From NCBI RefSeq assembly GCF_018279705.1, contig NZ_CP036498.1:4729001-4793000 (forward strand): DNA of 64,000 bases. Reading direction: 5' to 3'. Numbering within the stretch: position 1 is the first letter of the stretch; each line of letters begins with the position of its first letter. This DNA comes from Tardiphaga alba (GTDB taxonomy: Bacteria > Pseudomonadota > Alphaproteobacteria > Rhizobiales > Xanthobacteraceae). The notes beneath the pieces are model-generated. The model was not told the DNA's origin and did not search any database. It was given only the letters and a program-made list of their open reading frames with translations. Below are positions 1 to 8,949 of this stretch, one piece after another. The translations under genes were made by a program, and so were the position numbers.

Positions 1-565
1 GCGCCTTCAACCCGTTCCAGATCCGGCCATCGGGCAGCACGACCTCCAGCCCCAAGACCTGTTCGCGCATGTTGCCGTAGCGCAAGACACCGGTGCCGCC
101 CGCATTGGTCGAGATCAGCCCGCCGACCTCGCAACTGCCGACACTGCCGAGCATGACGGGAAACTGCCGGTCATGTGTATCAGCCAGCGCGCGCATATCG
201 GCAAGAATGCAGCCGGCGCCGACGGTCATCGCATTGTTGGGCAAATCGACGCGATGAACCTTGTTCAGCCGTGACACATTGACCAGCAACACCTCCGCTC
301 CCTCAGGTACCGTCGCGCCACCGGTCAGGCCGGTATTGCCGGCCTGCGGCACGATTGCGATGCCGCGCTCGGCGCAGAGGCGGACCACGGCAGACACGTC
401 CTCGGTGCTACCCGGAAGCGCAACGGCGAGCGCCGCGCGCTGGTAACGCCCGCGCCAGTCCTGCTCATAGGGCTCGGCATCGACGCCGGTGCGCAGGTTT
501 TTGTCGCCGATGATCTCGGCGATTGCGCGAAGAAAGTTGAGGCGCTCGGATTCGGAAAGAGGCAC
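1..565 (-). CDS. FAD-linked oxidoreductase (GlcD/D-lactate dehydrogenase family), 3' part beyond window
   Basis: N-terminal part of a PCMH-type FAD-binding oxidase. The visible part reads PLSESERLNFLRAIAEIIGD, then PQAGNTGLTGGATVP and GSVGSCEVGGLISTNAGG, the glycine-rich FAD pyrophosphate-binding stretches of the GlcD/DLD family. Such enzymes oxidise 2-hydroxyacids to 2-oxoacids and pass electrons to the respiratory chain. The GTG at 565 is preferred because AAAGGA lies 7 bases before it. An ATG at 586 would overlap the upstream TctC stop as ATGA and is the alternative. It is the last gene of a minus-strand operon with TctC and a ThDP decarboxylase, so its substrate is probably a hydroxyacid feeding that decarboxylase; this is inference. 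The C-terminal part is not in the window. Confidence 0.8.
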   Translation of the reverse strand, partial: MPLSESERLNFLRAIAEIIGDKNLRTGVDAEPYEQDWRGRYQRAALAVALPGSTEDVSAVVRLCAERGIAIVPQAGNTGLTGGATVPEGAEVLLVNVSRLNKVHRVDLPNNAMTVGAGCILADMRALADTHDRQFPVMLGSVGSCEVGGLISTNAGGTGVLRYGNMREQVLGLEVVLPDGRIWNGLKA

Positions 566-582
566 GCAGCAGTCCTTTCGGT

Positions 583-1572
583 TCATTCGGCCTTGAGGCC
601 GGCGGCCTGGATGATCGGCCCCCATTTCGCGATTTCTGCACGAACCTGCGCCGATAGCTGATTCGGCGTCGAGCCCACCGGCTCGCCACTGAGTTCGATC
701 AATCGCTGCTTGACGTCCGCATCCAGCGTGGCCTTGCGGAATTCGGCGCTCAGGCGCTCGGTCATCGCCGCCGGCATGCCCGGCGGCCCGAAGATCGCAT
801 TCCACGTATAGGTCTCGTAGTCCGGCAAACCCTGCTCCGCCACCGTTGGAATGTCGGGGAACGATCCCGCACGTTTCTTCGTCGTCACGGCCAGCGCTCG
901 CGCCGTACCGGCCTTGATGAAGGGTGCGGCGCCGCTGAGCACGTCGAACAGGATCGGAATCTGCCCGCCGATCAGATCGTTCATCGCCGGCGCGCCCCCG
1001 CGATAGGGCACATGCTCCATTTTCACGCCGGCCATGGTCTTCATCAATTCGCCGGATAGATTCGGCGGCGTGCCGACGCCGGATGAGCCGTAGCTGTATT
1101 TTCCAGGCTCGGCCTTCAGCATCGCAATCAGTTCTTTGACATTCGTGGCTTTGGAGGTCGGAGGCACCAGCAACACATTCGGCACCGTCACGATCATCGA
1201 GATGGCCGTGAAATCAGCCACAGGATCGTAAGGCGGCTGCTTCGCCATCAGCGGATTGATGGTGTGGGTCGAGATCGTGCCCATCAGCAGCGTCTGACCG
1301 TCGGGCTTGGCCTTGGCCACGCGTGTCGCACCGACCACGCCACCCGCACCGGTCACGTTCTCGATGATAATGGTCTGGTTGATCTGCTCGGCGACTTTCT
1401 TCGCCACATGCCGGCTCACCACATCGGTGGCGCCACCGGCCGCAAAGGGTACGACCAGCGTGATCGGCCCCTTCGGCAGATCTTCTTGCGCCCACCCACT
1501 GCGTGAAGAGAGTAGCGAGGCCGCCGCGATGGCGGCCGTGCCGAAATGTCGACGCGTCATGCCTGTCGTCAT
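583..1572 (-). CDS. Tripartite tricarboxylate transporter substrate-binding protein (TctC/Bug family)
   Basis: Periplasmic binding protein of the TctC/Bug family. It carries a twin-arginine-like signal (MTRRHFGTAAIAAASLL) and the family pattern GPITLVVPFAAGGATDVVSR, GAGGVVGATRVAKAKPDGQT and PYRGGAPAMNDLIGGQ. These proteins bind carboxylates, often dicarboxylates or sulfonated acids, for a TctAB membrane pair. No TctA or TctB gene lies in the window. The ATG at 1572 follows GGGATGG; a start at 1581 is also possible. It sits between the ThDP decarboxylase genes and the FAD oxidase in one orientation, with a start/stop overlap or near-overlap downstream. The ligand is unknown. Confidence 0.85.
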   Translation of the reverse strand: MTTGMTRRHFGTAAIAAASLLSSRSGWAQEDLPKGPITLVVPFAAGGATDVVSRHVAKKVAEQINQTIIIENVTGAGGVVGATRVAKAKPDGQTLLMGTISTHTINPLMAKQPPYDPVADFTAISMIVTVPNVLLVPPTSKATNVKELIAMLKAEPGKYSYGSSGVGTPPNLSGELMKTMAGVKMEHVPYRGGAPAMNDLIGGQIPILFDVLSGAAPFIKAGTARALAVTTKKRAGSFPDIPTVAEQGLPDYETYTWNAIFGPPGMPAAMTERLSAEFRKATLDADVKQRLIELSGEPVGSTPNQLSAQVRAEIAKWGPIIQAAGLKAE

Positions 1573-1661
1573 TGTTTCCATCCCTGATGTTTTGAAGGTC
1601 GGCACCGGTTGATCCGGTGTCCGCCGAAAGACAGGGCGCCGTAGCGCCCTGCTACAGTCAT

Positions 1662-2258
1662 TCAGATCGGCGCGTGGCCGAGCGCCGCACGAAAACGATT
1701 CTTGACGTAAACGCCATCTCGCGGCGGCAGCAAGCGCGGCGGGTTTTCAGCTTTCACTTTGATGGTGGCAAGTTTCACGCCGTCGCGCGAGCTCACGCGC
1801 GTGCGCAGATCCTCCACGCCGGCCATGTCGCGGATTTCTCTGGTCCAGCCGAAGCCGCAGGATTGCGCGACCTTGTCGAGATGGACGCCCATGCCCGCAT
1901 GGCTCACTTGCATGCCGGTTTCGCCAAAATGACCATTGTCGAGTACGGCGATGGTGAGATTGGCGGGCCGCCGCGTGGCAATGGTCGCCAGCGCCCCCAT
2001 GCCCATCAGCATTTCGCCATCGCCGGTGACGACCAGGACGGAATGATCCGGTTTCGCCGTCGCAAGGCCGAGGCCGACCATGGCCGCACTGCCCATGGCG
2101 GCCCAGAGATAGTAGTTGTTGTCGTGATCGCCTGCGGCCATCACGTCATAGGATGGCGAGCCGAGGCCCGTGACGACGAGAAGATTCTTGCGACCAGTCA
2201 GCAGCGTCTTCACCACCTCGCGACGATCCAATGCGCCGCCCGCGTTTACTTCACCCAT
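1662..2258 (-). CDS. ThDP-dependent decarboxylase beta subunit (sulfopyruvate/phosphonopyruvate decarboxylase type)
   Basis: 198-residue protein made only of the C-terminal ThDP-binding domain. The ThDP/Mg motif is GDG at 79-81 with Asn at about 108 (VLDNGHFGETG). Size and split-subunit layout match ComE, the beta subunit of sulfopyruvate decarboxylase, which turns 3-sulfopyruvate into sulfoacetaldehyde and CO2. Phosphonopyruvate decarboxylase is a close relative and cannot be excluded. The alpha-subunit gene overlaps its start by 13 bases, so the two are probably translationally coupled. TctC follows about 90 bases downstream. Confidence 0.75.
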   Translation of the reverse strand: MGEVNAGGALDRREVVKTLLTGRKNLLVVTGLGSPSYDVMAAGDHDNNYYLWAAMGSAAMVGLGLATAKPDHSVLVVTGDGEMLMGMGALATIATRRPANLTIAVLDNGHFGETGMQVSHAGMGVHLDKVAQSCGFGWTREIRDMAGVEDLRTRVSSRDGVKLATIKVKAENPPRLLPPRDGVYVKNRFRAALGHAPI

Positions 2259-2782
2259 TGCTTCTCTCCGATCAGGCGCTGTCCAAGCAGCAGGGCGCAG
2301 GCCGAGTCGCCATTGAAAGCCATCGACGCCGCACCGCGCAGCAGCGGCGCAACGTCCTGCGGCTCATCGGCGCGCCATGTCAGCACGCCCATGAGGTTCA
2401 GCGCGCGCTCGGTCGCTTGCCCCATTGGATTCTGCCAGCCGTTGAATTCGGCCCAATCGCCGCGCATGGTGACGACCATCAGCAGCGGAAATCGCGTGCA
2501 GGTCTGGAGAGCCAGAGTGTTGATGCAATTGCCGACGCCGCTGGACTGCATCAGCAGCGCGCCGCGCTCGCCACCGAGCCAGGCGCCGGCGAGATAGCCG
2601 ATGCCTTCCTCTTCCGTGGTCAGAACCACCGAATTGATCGCATTGTCTTCGTTCGCGAGGCGAATGGCCGTCGAATGTCCGGCATCCGGAACATAGACGA
2701 TGTGTTTGACATCTGCGGCCTTGAGAATGTCGAACACATCCTGCCGCCAGGCCTGTCCCGGCCCCTCCCCCGCATCGCTCAT
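2246..2782 (-). CDS. ThDP-dependent decarboxylase alpha subunit (sulfopyruvate/phosphonopyruvate decarboxylase type)
   Basis: 178-residue protein with the pyrimidine-binding ThDP domain: YVPDAGHSTAIRL, then the activating-glutamate region TTEEEGIGYLAGAWLGG (about 56-71) and MQSSGVGNCINTLA. This matches ComD-type alpha subunits that pair with a separate beta chain. The ATG at 2782 follows GGAG with 7-base spacing; the open frame continues upstream but without family similarity. First gene of the operon with the beta subunit, TctC and the FAD oxidase. The substrate (sulfopyruvate against another 3-substituted pyruvate) is inferred from context. Confidence 0.75.
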   Translation of the reverse strand: MSDAGEGPGQAWRQDVFDILKAADVKHIVYVPDAGHSTAIRLANEDNAINSVVLTTEEEGIGYLAGAWLGGERGALLMQSSGVGNCINTLALQTCTRFPLLMVVTMRGDWAEFNGWQNPMGQATERALNLMGVLTWRADEPQDVAPLLRGAASMAFNGDSACALLLGQRLIGEKQWVK

Positions 2783-2904
2783 CCAAGTCTCCGCTCGTTG
2801 ACTACGCTGCCTGCATCGTAGCGTAGACGAACGGTTTCTCACCTGTCGATTTGTGTGACGAGCTATGTCGAGATTGTTATGCGCAGTGCAGCAGAACCGC
2901 TGCA

Positions 2905-3840
2905 TTATCCCGCGCGCAGGAATGCGTCGAGCAACAGGCCCGCAAACAACAGCAGTCCCGCATCGCGATTGGACTTGAACAGCCGCAGGCACAGCGCAGA
3001 GTCCTTGATGTCGATACGTGTGATCTGCCAGGCGAGATGTCCGGCAAAAACGATCAAGCCGATCCACGCCGGCCAGCCCGCACCTGCCAGCCGCAGTGCC
3101 ACGCTGATGAGCGAGACGGCCAGGCCGTAGAAGATGACCAGCGCCGTTTGGGTGCGCGCGCCGAACAGCAGCGCCGTCGATTTGATGCCGATCAGCGCAT
3201 CGTCCTCAGTGTCCTGATGGGCATAGATCGTATCATAGGCGATCACCCAGCAGATCGATCCGGCATAGAGCAGCAGCGCCGTCGCATCGATGCGCTGGAA
3301 CACGACCGCAAAGCCCATCAGCGCGCCCCAAGAGAAGGCGAGACCGAGCACGCTTTGCGGCCAGTAGGTGATGCGCTTCATGAAGGGATAGGCAGCGACG
3401 ATCGCCAGGGAGGCGATGCCGGTGGCGATGGCGAAGCTGTTGAACTGCAGCAATACAACGAGGCCGATCAGCGCCTGCAGGACGAGCCAGGCGAGTGCCT
3501 TCTTGGCGGTCACCTGCCCGGCCGGGATTGGCCGCGAGCGGGTACGTTCGACCTTGGCATCGAGATCCCGATCGGTGATGTCGTTCCAGGTGCAGCCGGC
3601 GCCGCGCATGACGAAGGCGCCGATGAAGAACAGCGCGATCATTTTTGGCAATTGATGGAGATCGTGAGCCGCGCCGGAGGCCAATGCTGCCGACCACCAG
3701 CAGGGCATCAGCAGCAGCCACGATCCGATCGGGCGATCGAACCGTGACAGCCTCAGATAGGGACGCGTCCACAAAGGTGCGACGCGATCGACCCAGTTAT
3801 TGGCGGTCGCGTCGGCAACGCGGGCAGCCGCGTCGCTCAT
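2905..3840 (-). CDS. ubiA: 4-hydroxybenzoate polyprenyltransferase
   Basis: Membrane prenyltransferase that attaches the polyprenyl tail to 4-hydroxybenzoate in ubiquinone biosynthesis. Both Asp-rich Mg-prenyl-diphosphate motifs are present: NDITDRDLDAKVERT with RSRPIPAG after it, and YDTIYAHQDTEDDALIG. The 311 residues and many hydrophobic helices fit UbiA. Its ATG overlaps the stop of the upstream secreted-protein gene as ATGA, suggesting coupled translation. It diverges from rsmE further upstream. Confidence 0.95.
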   Translation of the reverse strand: MSDAAARVADATANNWVDRVAPLWTRPYLRLSRFDRPIGSWLLLMPCWWSAALASGAAHDLHQLPKMIALFFIGAFVMRGAGCTWNDITDRDLDAKVERTRSRPIPAGQVTAKKALAWLVLQALIGLVVLLQFNSFAIATGIASLAIVAAYPFMKRITYWPQSVLGLAFSWGALMGFAVVFQRIDATALLLYAGSICWVIAYDTIYAHQDTEDDALIGIKSTALLFGARTQTALVIFYGLAVSLISVALRLAGAGWPAWIGLIVFAGHLAWQITRIDIKDSALCLRLFKSNRDAGLLLFAGLLLDAFLRAG

Positions 3841-4550
3841 CGGGTGAGAACGTTGCCGTTCAGCGTATCGAAGGTGGTACCGCCGCTCTTGCGCGCCGTG
3901 GAGGCATCAGGCAGCGAGGCCGACGAGCCGAGCACGTCGCTGAGGCGCGGTGCCGCGACTGGACCGCCACCGCCGCCTCCGCCACCACCACGTGCGACGG
4001 CGCAGACCTTCTGGCGCATGCCTTCGGTATTCTTGTGGCCGGCCTGCATCTGCGCGCCGACATTGTCGGGAATGCCGCACTTCGTGGCATTGGCCTTGAT
4101 GTAGCTGAGCATCTTGACCTCGCTCTGCGAGAAGGCCGTGATCAGCTTGCAGGCCTCGTCCGGCGGCGCACGTCGCTCGCTCGCGGCCTTGATCGCAGCG
4201 CCGCGCTTTTCAGCTTCCTGACGCAAGGGGAGAAAACCCTTCATGCAGTCATCGCCGCCGGGCGGACCTGCCTGCTGCGGCGGGGGAGCACCAAAGCCAC
4301 CACCACTGAGCGGCGCAGCGCCACCCGACGGGAATGCACTGGGCGCAGCAGCCCTGGGTGCACCGCCAACCGGCGGAAATGGTGATGAAGCAGCGGGCGC
4401 GCCGTTTACGGGCGGAAATGGCGAGGAACTCGCGGGCGCGGCGCTCTGGCCCGGCAGTGGCGCGGGGAACGCGCCTTGTGCATAGGCACCGGCAACTTGC
4501 ATGGCGAACGCAGCCACAGCGAGTGGCGCAATGAAACGACGGCTGATCAC
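3837..4550 (-). CDS. Conserved secreted Pro/Gly-rich protein of unknown function
   Basis: 237 residues with a Sec signal peptide (MISRRFIAPLAVAAFAMQVAGAYAQ). A low-complexity Pro/Ala/Gly/Ser stretch follows with repeated SSPFPPV.GAP units. The compact middle part has cysteines (DDCMKGFLPLRQEAEKRG, DEACKLITAFSQSEVKMLSY, KCGIPDNV, KVCAVA), and then a run of nine glycines and a short tail. The four cysteines suggest a small disulfide-bonded periplasmic domain. GGAGGA lies ahead of the ATG. The stop overlaps the ubiA start (ATGA). No function is recognised; a link to ubiquinone synthesis is not implied by the sequence beyond co-transcription. Confidence 0.8.
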   Translation of the reverse strand: MISRRFIAPLAVAAFAMQVAGAYAQGAFPAPLPGQSAAPASSSPFPPVNGAPAASSPFPPVGGAPRAAAPSAFPSGGAAPLSGGGFGAPPPQQAGPPGGDDCMKGFLPLRQEAEKRGAAIKAASERRAPPDEACKLITAFSQSEVKMLSYIKANATKCGIPDNVGAQMQAGHKNTEGMRQKVCAVARGGGGGGGGGPVAAPRLSDVLGSSASLPDASTARKSGGTTFDTLNGNVLTR

Positions 4551-4759
4551 AGATTTTCCTCCGGCAGCATGTGCCCCGCGAACGGGGCAGAAGCTCTCCT
4601 GAATTCAGGCACTTCTACGATTCCTGCCAAGCCTTAACAACCCACCAATAATGCCGGGATTTGGGCAGCAGCGCGGCGTCCGGTCGCGTTAAGTCATGAT
4701 CGCGCATGGTATTTCGTCGCATCTGCGCTAAATCACCGGCTCTGAACGGGACCCCAGCC

Positions 4760-5512
4760 ATGCCGCAATCCTATTTCCGCAGCCCCCGCCTCTATGTCGA
4801 TGCCAGCCTCGCGACAGACGTAGCCATCGCGCTCGATCGCAGCCAGAGCAATTATCTCGGCAATGTGCTGCGCCTGAACGCTGGCGATCCCGTACTGGTC
4901 TTCAACGGCCGCGACGGCGAATGGCAGGCCGCGATCGCCGCCGGCAAGCGCGCCGACCGGCTGCTGGTTCTCAAGCAGATGCGCCCGCAGGACACGTTGT
5001 CCGACATCACCTATGCCTTCGCGCCGCTGAAACATGCGCGGCTCGACTACATGGTGCAGAAGGCCATCGAGATGGGCGCAGCGAAGCTGCAACCGGTGGT
5101 GACGCGCCATACACAGACCAGCCGGGTCAATACCGAGCGGATGCGGGCGAATGTGGTGGAAGCGGCCGAGCAATGCGGGATTCTGAGCATTGCGGAGGTT
5201 GGCGAGCCCGTGAATCTCGGCAAGTTCCTCGACCAGCGCGACGGCACGCGGCTGCTGATTTTCTGCGATGAGGCCGCGGAAGTGGCTGATCCCATTGCAG
5301 CTTTGGCCGGCGCGCGGGAAGCTGGAGCGGGCGGGATCGACGTCCTGATCGGCCCCGAAGGCGGCTTCGCCGAGGAGGAACGGGCCCAGCTGCTGAAGCA
5401 GCCGACTATCCTGCGACTGGCGCTGGGACCGCGGATCATGCGGGCGGATACGGCCGCGGTGGCGGCGCTGGCGGTGGTTCAGGCAGTCTTGGGCGACTGG
5501 GCTGCCCGGTAA
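4760..5512 (+). CDS. rsmE: 16S rRNA (uracil1498-N3)-methyltransferase
   Basis: 250-residue SPOUT-class methyltransferase that methylates U1498 of 16S rRNA with S-adenosylmethionine. N-terminal PUA-like part: YFRSPRLYVD, NYLGNVLRLNAGDPVLVFNGRDGEW. C-terminal knot motifs: VLIGPEGGFAEEE and LRLALGPRIMRADTAAVAAL, the SAM-binding loops of RsmE. The ATG at 4760 begins MPQSYFRSPRLY, which aligns with the family N-terminus; upstream in-frame codons do not. It is divergent from the ubiA pair and followed after about 115 bases by hisZ. Confidence 0.93.
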   Translation: MPQSYFRSPRLYVDASLATDVAIALDRSQSNYLGNVLRLNAGDPVLVFNGRDGEWQAAIAAGKRADRLLVLKQMRPQDTLSDITYAFAPLKHARLDYMVQKAIEMGAAKLQPVVTRHTQTSRVNTERMRANVVEAAEQCGILSIAEVGEPVNLGKFLDQRDGTRLLIFCDEAAEVADPIAALAGAREAGAGGIDVLIGPEGGFAEEERAQLLKQPTILRLALGPRIMRADTAAVAALAVVQAVLGDWAAR

Positions 5513-5628
5513 ACCGACATCCCCGCTAATTCGGTTAAGCCACTTCCCCAAAGGTGGTCGAAACCTTGCAACCGGCGTGCTAAGGGGCTGCGAACACGGC
5601 CACCTCATTGGAATTGCTGGACTTCGAG

Positions 5629-6756
5629 ATGACAAAACCCGCCGCCTGGACGGACACGCTGCTGACCTCCTTTGCCGAGGCGGGCTATGTCCATGCGTCG
5701 CCGGCGATTTTGCAGCCGGCTGAGCCGTTTTTGGACCTCTCCGGCGAAGACATCCGCAAGAGCCTGTATCTCACCACCGACCTCACGGGCGAGGAACTGT
5801 GCCTGCGGCCGGATCTGACGATTCCCGTGGCGCGCGATTATCTGGCTTCCGGGCAGGCCGGCCAGCCGGCCGGGTTCAGCTATCTCGGGCCGGTGTTCCG
5901 CTATCGCCATGGAACGCCCAGCGAGTTCCAGCAGGCCGGGATCGAGTCTTTCGGCCGCACGGATCGTGCCGCTGCGGACGCTGAAATGCTGGCTCTGGCG
6001 CTGAACGCTGCCGCCGCACTGGGACAGCCCCGCGTCGATATCAAGACCGGTGACGTCGCGCTGTTCGCCGCGCTGATCGAGGCGCTCGACCTCTATCCGG
6101 TCTGGAAGCGCCGCCTGGTGAAGGACTTCAATCGGCAGGCGAACCTTGCCGAAGACCTCGACCGGCTTACGCTCGCCGAGTCGCCGGTGCGCAACGAATA
6201 TGAAGGCGTGCTCGCCGCCCTCGCCGGCTCCGACCGCAAGGCGGCGCTAGCGCTCGTGACCGACCTGATGTCGATCGCCGGTGCGACCAATCTCGGCGGA
6301 CGCTCGGTCGCCGAAATTGCCGATCGCTTTCTCGAGCAATCGACACTCAAAGGCGGCGCACTGCCGAAGGATGCGCTGACATTGATCAAGCGCTTCCTGG
6401 CGATATCGGGCACGCCCGACGCTGCGGTCGCCGAGCTGCGCAAGCTCGCAGCCGATGCAAAGCTCGATCTGACATCGGCGATCGACGAATTCGAACAGCG
6501 CATCGGCTTCATGGCCGCACGCGGCATCGATACGTCAGCGATCAAGTTCGCCACCGCTTTCGGCCGCGGGCTAGATTACTATACCGGCTTCGAATTCGAA
6601 CTGCACGGCATCGACAACGGCATCGTGCCGCCACTGGTGGCTGGCGGCCGCTATGACGGATTGCTGTCGCAGCTCGGCTCGTCCTCACCTATTCCGGCGG
6701 TCGGCTTCTCGATCTGGATCGATGCGTTCTCCACCCGCGCAGGAGACGCGTCATGA
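5629..6756 (+). CDS. hisZ: ATP phosphoribosyltransferase regulatory subunit
   Basis: HisRS-like paralogue lacking tRNA-synthetase function. It pairs with the catalytic HisG to run and feedback-regulate the first step of histidine synthesis. Class II-type motifs are visible: [43 protein letters not shown], then [18 protein letters not shown] and [14 protein letters not shown]. 375 residues. The ATG at 5629 follows GGACTTCGAG. The gene ends in an ATGA overlap with hisG, the usual arrangement for coupled subunits. Confidence 0.93.
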   Translation: MTKPAAWTDTLLTSFAEAGYVHASPAILQPAEPFLDLSGEDIRKSLYLTTDLTGEELCLRPDLTIPVARDYLASGQAGQPAGFSYLGPVFRYRHGTPSEFQQAGIESFGRTDRAAADAEMLALALNAAAALGQPRVDIKTGDVALFAALIEALDLYPVWKRRLVKDFNRQANLAEDLDRLTLAESPVRNEYEGVLAALAGSDRKAALALVTDLMSIAGATNLGGRSVAEIADRFLEQSTLKGGALPKDALTLIKRFLAISGTPDAAVAELRKLAADAKLDLTSAIDEFEQRIGFMAARGIDTSAIKFATAFGRGLDYYTGFEFELHGIDNGIVPPLVAGGRYDGLLSQLGSSSPIPAVGFSIWIDAFSTRAGDAS

Positions 6757-7727
6757 GCAGCCCCTTCGTCGTCGCCGTCCCCTCCAAGGGACGCCTGCAG
6801 GAAAATGCCGAAGCTTTCTTCAGCCGCGCCGGTCTGACGCTGACCAAGGCCGGCGGCGTGCGCGATTATCGCGGCACCATCGCGGGCCTCGACAATGTCG
6901 AGATTGCCTATCTCTCGGCCAGCGAAATCGCCGCCAATCTGTCGCGCGGTTCGGTGCATCTCGGCATCACCGGCGAAGATCTGCTGCGTGAAAACATCAT
7001 CGACACCGACAAGCGCGTGGCGCTGATCGAAGGTCTCGGCTTCGGCCGCGCCGATGTGGTCGTCGCCGTGCCGCAGGCCTGGATCGATGTGCGCACCATG
7101 GCCGATCTCGACGACGTCGCGACGGGATTCCGCGAGCAGCACAATCGCCGCATGCGCGTTGCGACCAAATATATCAATCTCACCCGCGCTTATTTCGCAT
7201 CGCATGGCGTGATGGACTACCGCATCGTTGAAAGCGCGGGCGCCACCGAAGGCGCACCGGCCACCGGCGCCGCCGAGCTGATCGTCGACATCACCACCAC
7301 CGGCGCGACGTTGGCCGCCAATGGCCTCAAGGTGCTGGACGACGGCGTGATGCTGCGCAGCCAGGCCAATCTCGTCGCCTCGCGCAGCGCCGACTGGTCG
7401 CCGCAGGCACGCGAGACCGCGCGCATCATCCTCGATCACATCGCGTCGCGCGCCCGCGCCAGCAAATACAAGGAAGTGCGCACGCGCTTCGCCGGCTGCA
7501 ATCAGGCGCTGCTCGACGAAGCGCACAACCGCTTCGGCGTGGTGTCGCCATTCGGCGGGCCGACCTCGTCAGGCATGGTGACGCTGCATTGCCCGCCCGC
7601 ACAGATCTACGCGCTCGGCAGTTTCTTGCGCGACCATGGCGCGGATACCGTGTCGGTTGCATCGCTCGATTACGTGCTGGATCGCGAGAACCCGCTGTTT
7701 GCGAAGCTCGAGGCGTTCTTGCGGTAA
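6753..7727 (+). CDS. hisG: ATP phosphoribosyltransferase catalytic subunit
   Basis: Catalyses ATP + PRPP to phosphoribosyl-ATP, the committed step of histidine biosynthesis. Visible family features: [44 protein letters not shown], and the PRPP-binding [18 protein letters not shown]. 324 residues. It overlaps hisZ by four bases, which supports the HisZ-dependent type of enzyme. A palindromic repeat follows within about 15 bases of the stop. Confidence 0.95.
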   Translation: MSSPFVVAVPSKGRLQENAEAFFSRAGLTLTKAGGVRDYRGTIAGLDNVEIAYLSASEIAANLSRGSVHLGITGEDLLRENIIDTDKRVALIEGLGFGRADVVVAVPQAWIDVRTMADLDDVATGFREQHNRRMRVATKYINLTRAYFASHGVMDYRIVESAGATEGAPATGAAELIVDITTTGATLAANGLKVLDDGVMLRSQANLVASRSADWSPQARETARIILDHIASRARASKYKEVRTRFAGCNQALLDEAHNRFGVVSPFGGPTSSGMVTLHCPPAQIYALGSFLRDHGADTVSVASLDYVLDRENPLFAKLEAFLR

Positions 7728-7738
7728 CGCTCTCTCGT

Positions 7739-7866
7739 GTCATCGCCCGGCCGTGCGCGCAATTGCGCGCTAGGACCGGGCGATCCAGTACACACGTAAT
7801 GTGCTGCTTATCACTGCCGCCGGTGTTTACTGGATCCCCGCTTTCGCGGGGATGACAGACAGAGCA
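7739..7866. repeat. Dispersed palindromic repeat, family A copy 1
   Basis: Hairpin-rich element made of CATCGCCCGG ... CCGGGCGATCCAGTA followed by GTTTACTGGATCCCCGC with a CGCGGGGATGACAGA end. The same building blocks (GGGCGATCCAGTA / TACTGGATCGCCCGG / GACGACAG) recur at 15632-15740 and 29770-29862. It fills the hisG to glycosyltransferase gap and carries no reading frame of note. Confidence 0.75.
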
Positions 7867-7899
7867 AACGGTGACCGAATTGATTAGGATCTCTTCTCG

Positions 7900-8949
7900 A
7901 TGATGCTGGGCAGCGACGTTTCCGACCTCTCCACCGACTCGCGCACCGCGGCCGCCATGGGCCTGTCGCTGGTCGTGCCCTGCTACAATGAAGCGCCCGG
8001 CCTCGCCGCGCTGCATGACAAGCTCGTCCATCTCGCCCGCACATTGAAGGCGCGTTACGGTCTCGCTTGCGAAGTCGTCTATATCGATGACGGCAGCCGT
8101 GACGACACGTTGAAGATCGCGCAAACGCTGTCGCCCGACGAGATCGACGTCCAGGTGATTTCCCTGTCGCGCAATTTCGGCAAGGAAGCCGCGCTGATGG
8201 CTGGCCTCGACCACTGCAAAAAAGGCGCCGTGCTGTTCATGGATGGCGACGGCCAGCATCCGCCGGAATTCGTCGAGAAACTGGTGCATCACTGGATCGT
8301 CGATGGCTATGACGTGGTCTTCACGGCCAAGGCGCATCGCGACAATGAGAGCTTCCTGCTTCGCACGGCCGTGGGTGGCTTCTACGCGCTGATCAATTGG
8401 GGCGCCCGCACAAAAATCCCGGAAGATGCCGGCGATTTCCGCCTGCTCTCGCCACGGGCGGCAGCAGCGCTGCGGCAGTTGCCCGAGCGCAACCGCTTCT
8501 TCAAGGGCCTCGCCACCTGGATCGGCTTCCGCCAGCTGCGCGTCGATTACGAGCCGCAGGCGCGCGCGCATGGCGTGTCGTCCTTCAATCCGAAGGCGCT
8601 AATCGGCCTCTCCATCGAAGGCCTCACCTCGTTCTCGGTGGCGCCGCTGCGGCTTGCCAGCCTGTTCGGGCTGCTGTTCGCCGGCGCGGCCTTCCTGTTC
8701 GGCCTCATGATCTTGTGGGAGACCATGATCGACGGCAAATCCGTGCCCGGCTATCCCTCGATCATCGTCGGCGTGATGACCATCGGCGGCGTGCAACTGA
8801 TCATGATCGGCGTGCTCGGCGAATATATCGGAAAAATCCTCTCCGAGCTGAAGGGGCGCCCGGTCTATTTCATCGCTGAACACAGCGTGAAGCCATCGAC
8901 GCCAGACGCCGCGGCAACGGCCGCGCCCGACCGGACCATCGCCGAATGA
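7900..8949 (+). CDS. GT2 glycosyltransferase, polyprenyl-phosphate sugar synthase type (GtrB/ArnC/FlmF2-like)
   Basis: 349 residues. The GT-A domain starts with LSLVVPCYNEAPGLAAL, has YIDDGSRDDTL (63-66 DDGS) and the DXD metal site in MDGDGQHPPE (115-121). Two C-terminal hydrophobic helices follow (about 240-262 and 275-300), ending GVLGEYIGKILSELKGRPVYF. This layout is typical of enzymes that load a sugar onto undecaprenyl phosphate at the inner membrane. AGGA precedes the ATG at 7900. The next gene, a YdjC-type deacetylase, overlaps its stop (ATGA). The pairing resembles Francisella FlmF2/NaxD and suggests making an amino-sugar lipid donor; this is inference. Confidence 0.85.
   Translation: MMLGSDVSDLSTDSRTAAAMGLSLVVPCYNEAPGLAALHDKLVHLARTLKARYGLACEVVYIDDGSRDDTLKIAQTLSPDEIDVQVISLSRNFGKEAALMAGLDHCKKGAVLFMDGDGQHPPEFVEKLVHHWIVDGYDVVFTAKAHRDNESFLLRTAVGGFYALINWGARTKIPEDAGDFRLLSPRAAAALRQLPERNRFFKGLATWIGFRQLRVDYEPQARAHGVSSFNPKALIGLSIEGLTSFSVAPLRLASLFGLLFAGAAFLFGLMILWETMIDGKSVPGYPSIIVGVMTIGGVQLIMIGVLGEYIGKILSELKGRPVYFIAEHSVKPSTPDAAATAAPDRTIAE

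Noticed and set aside
1617..2597. Plus-strand open frame across the decarboxylase genes
   Set aside because: Antisense to two overlapping ThDP domains with clear motifs.
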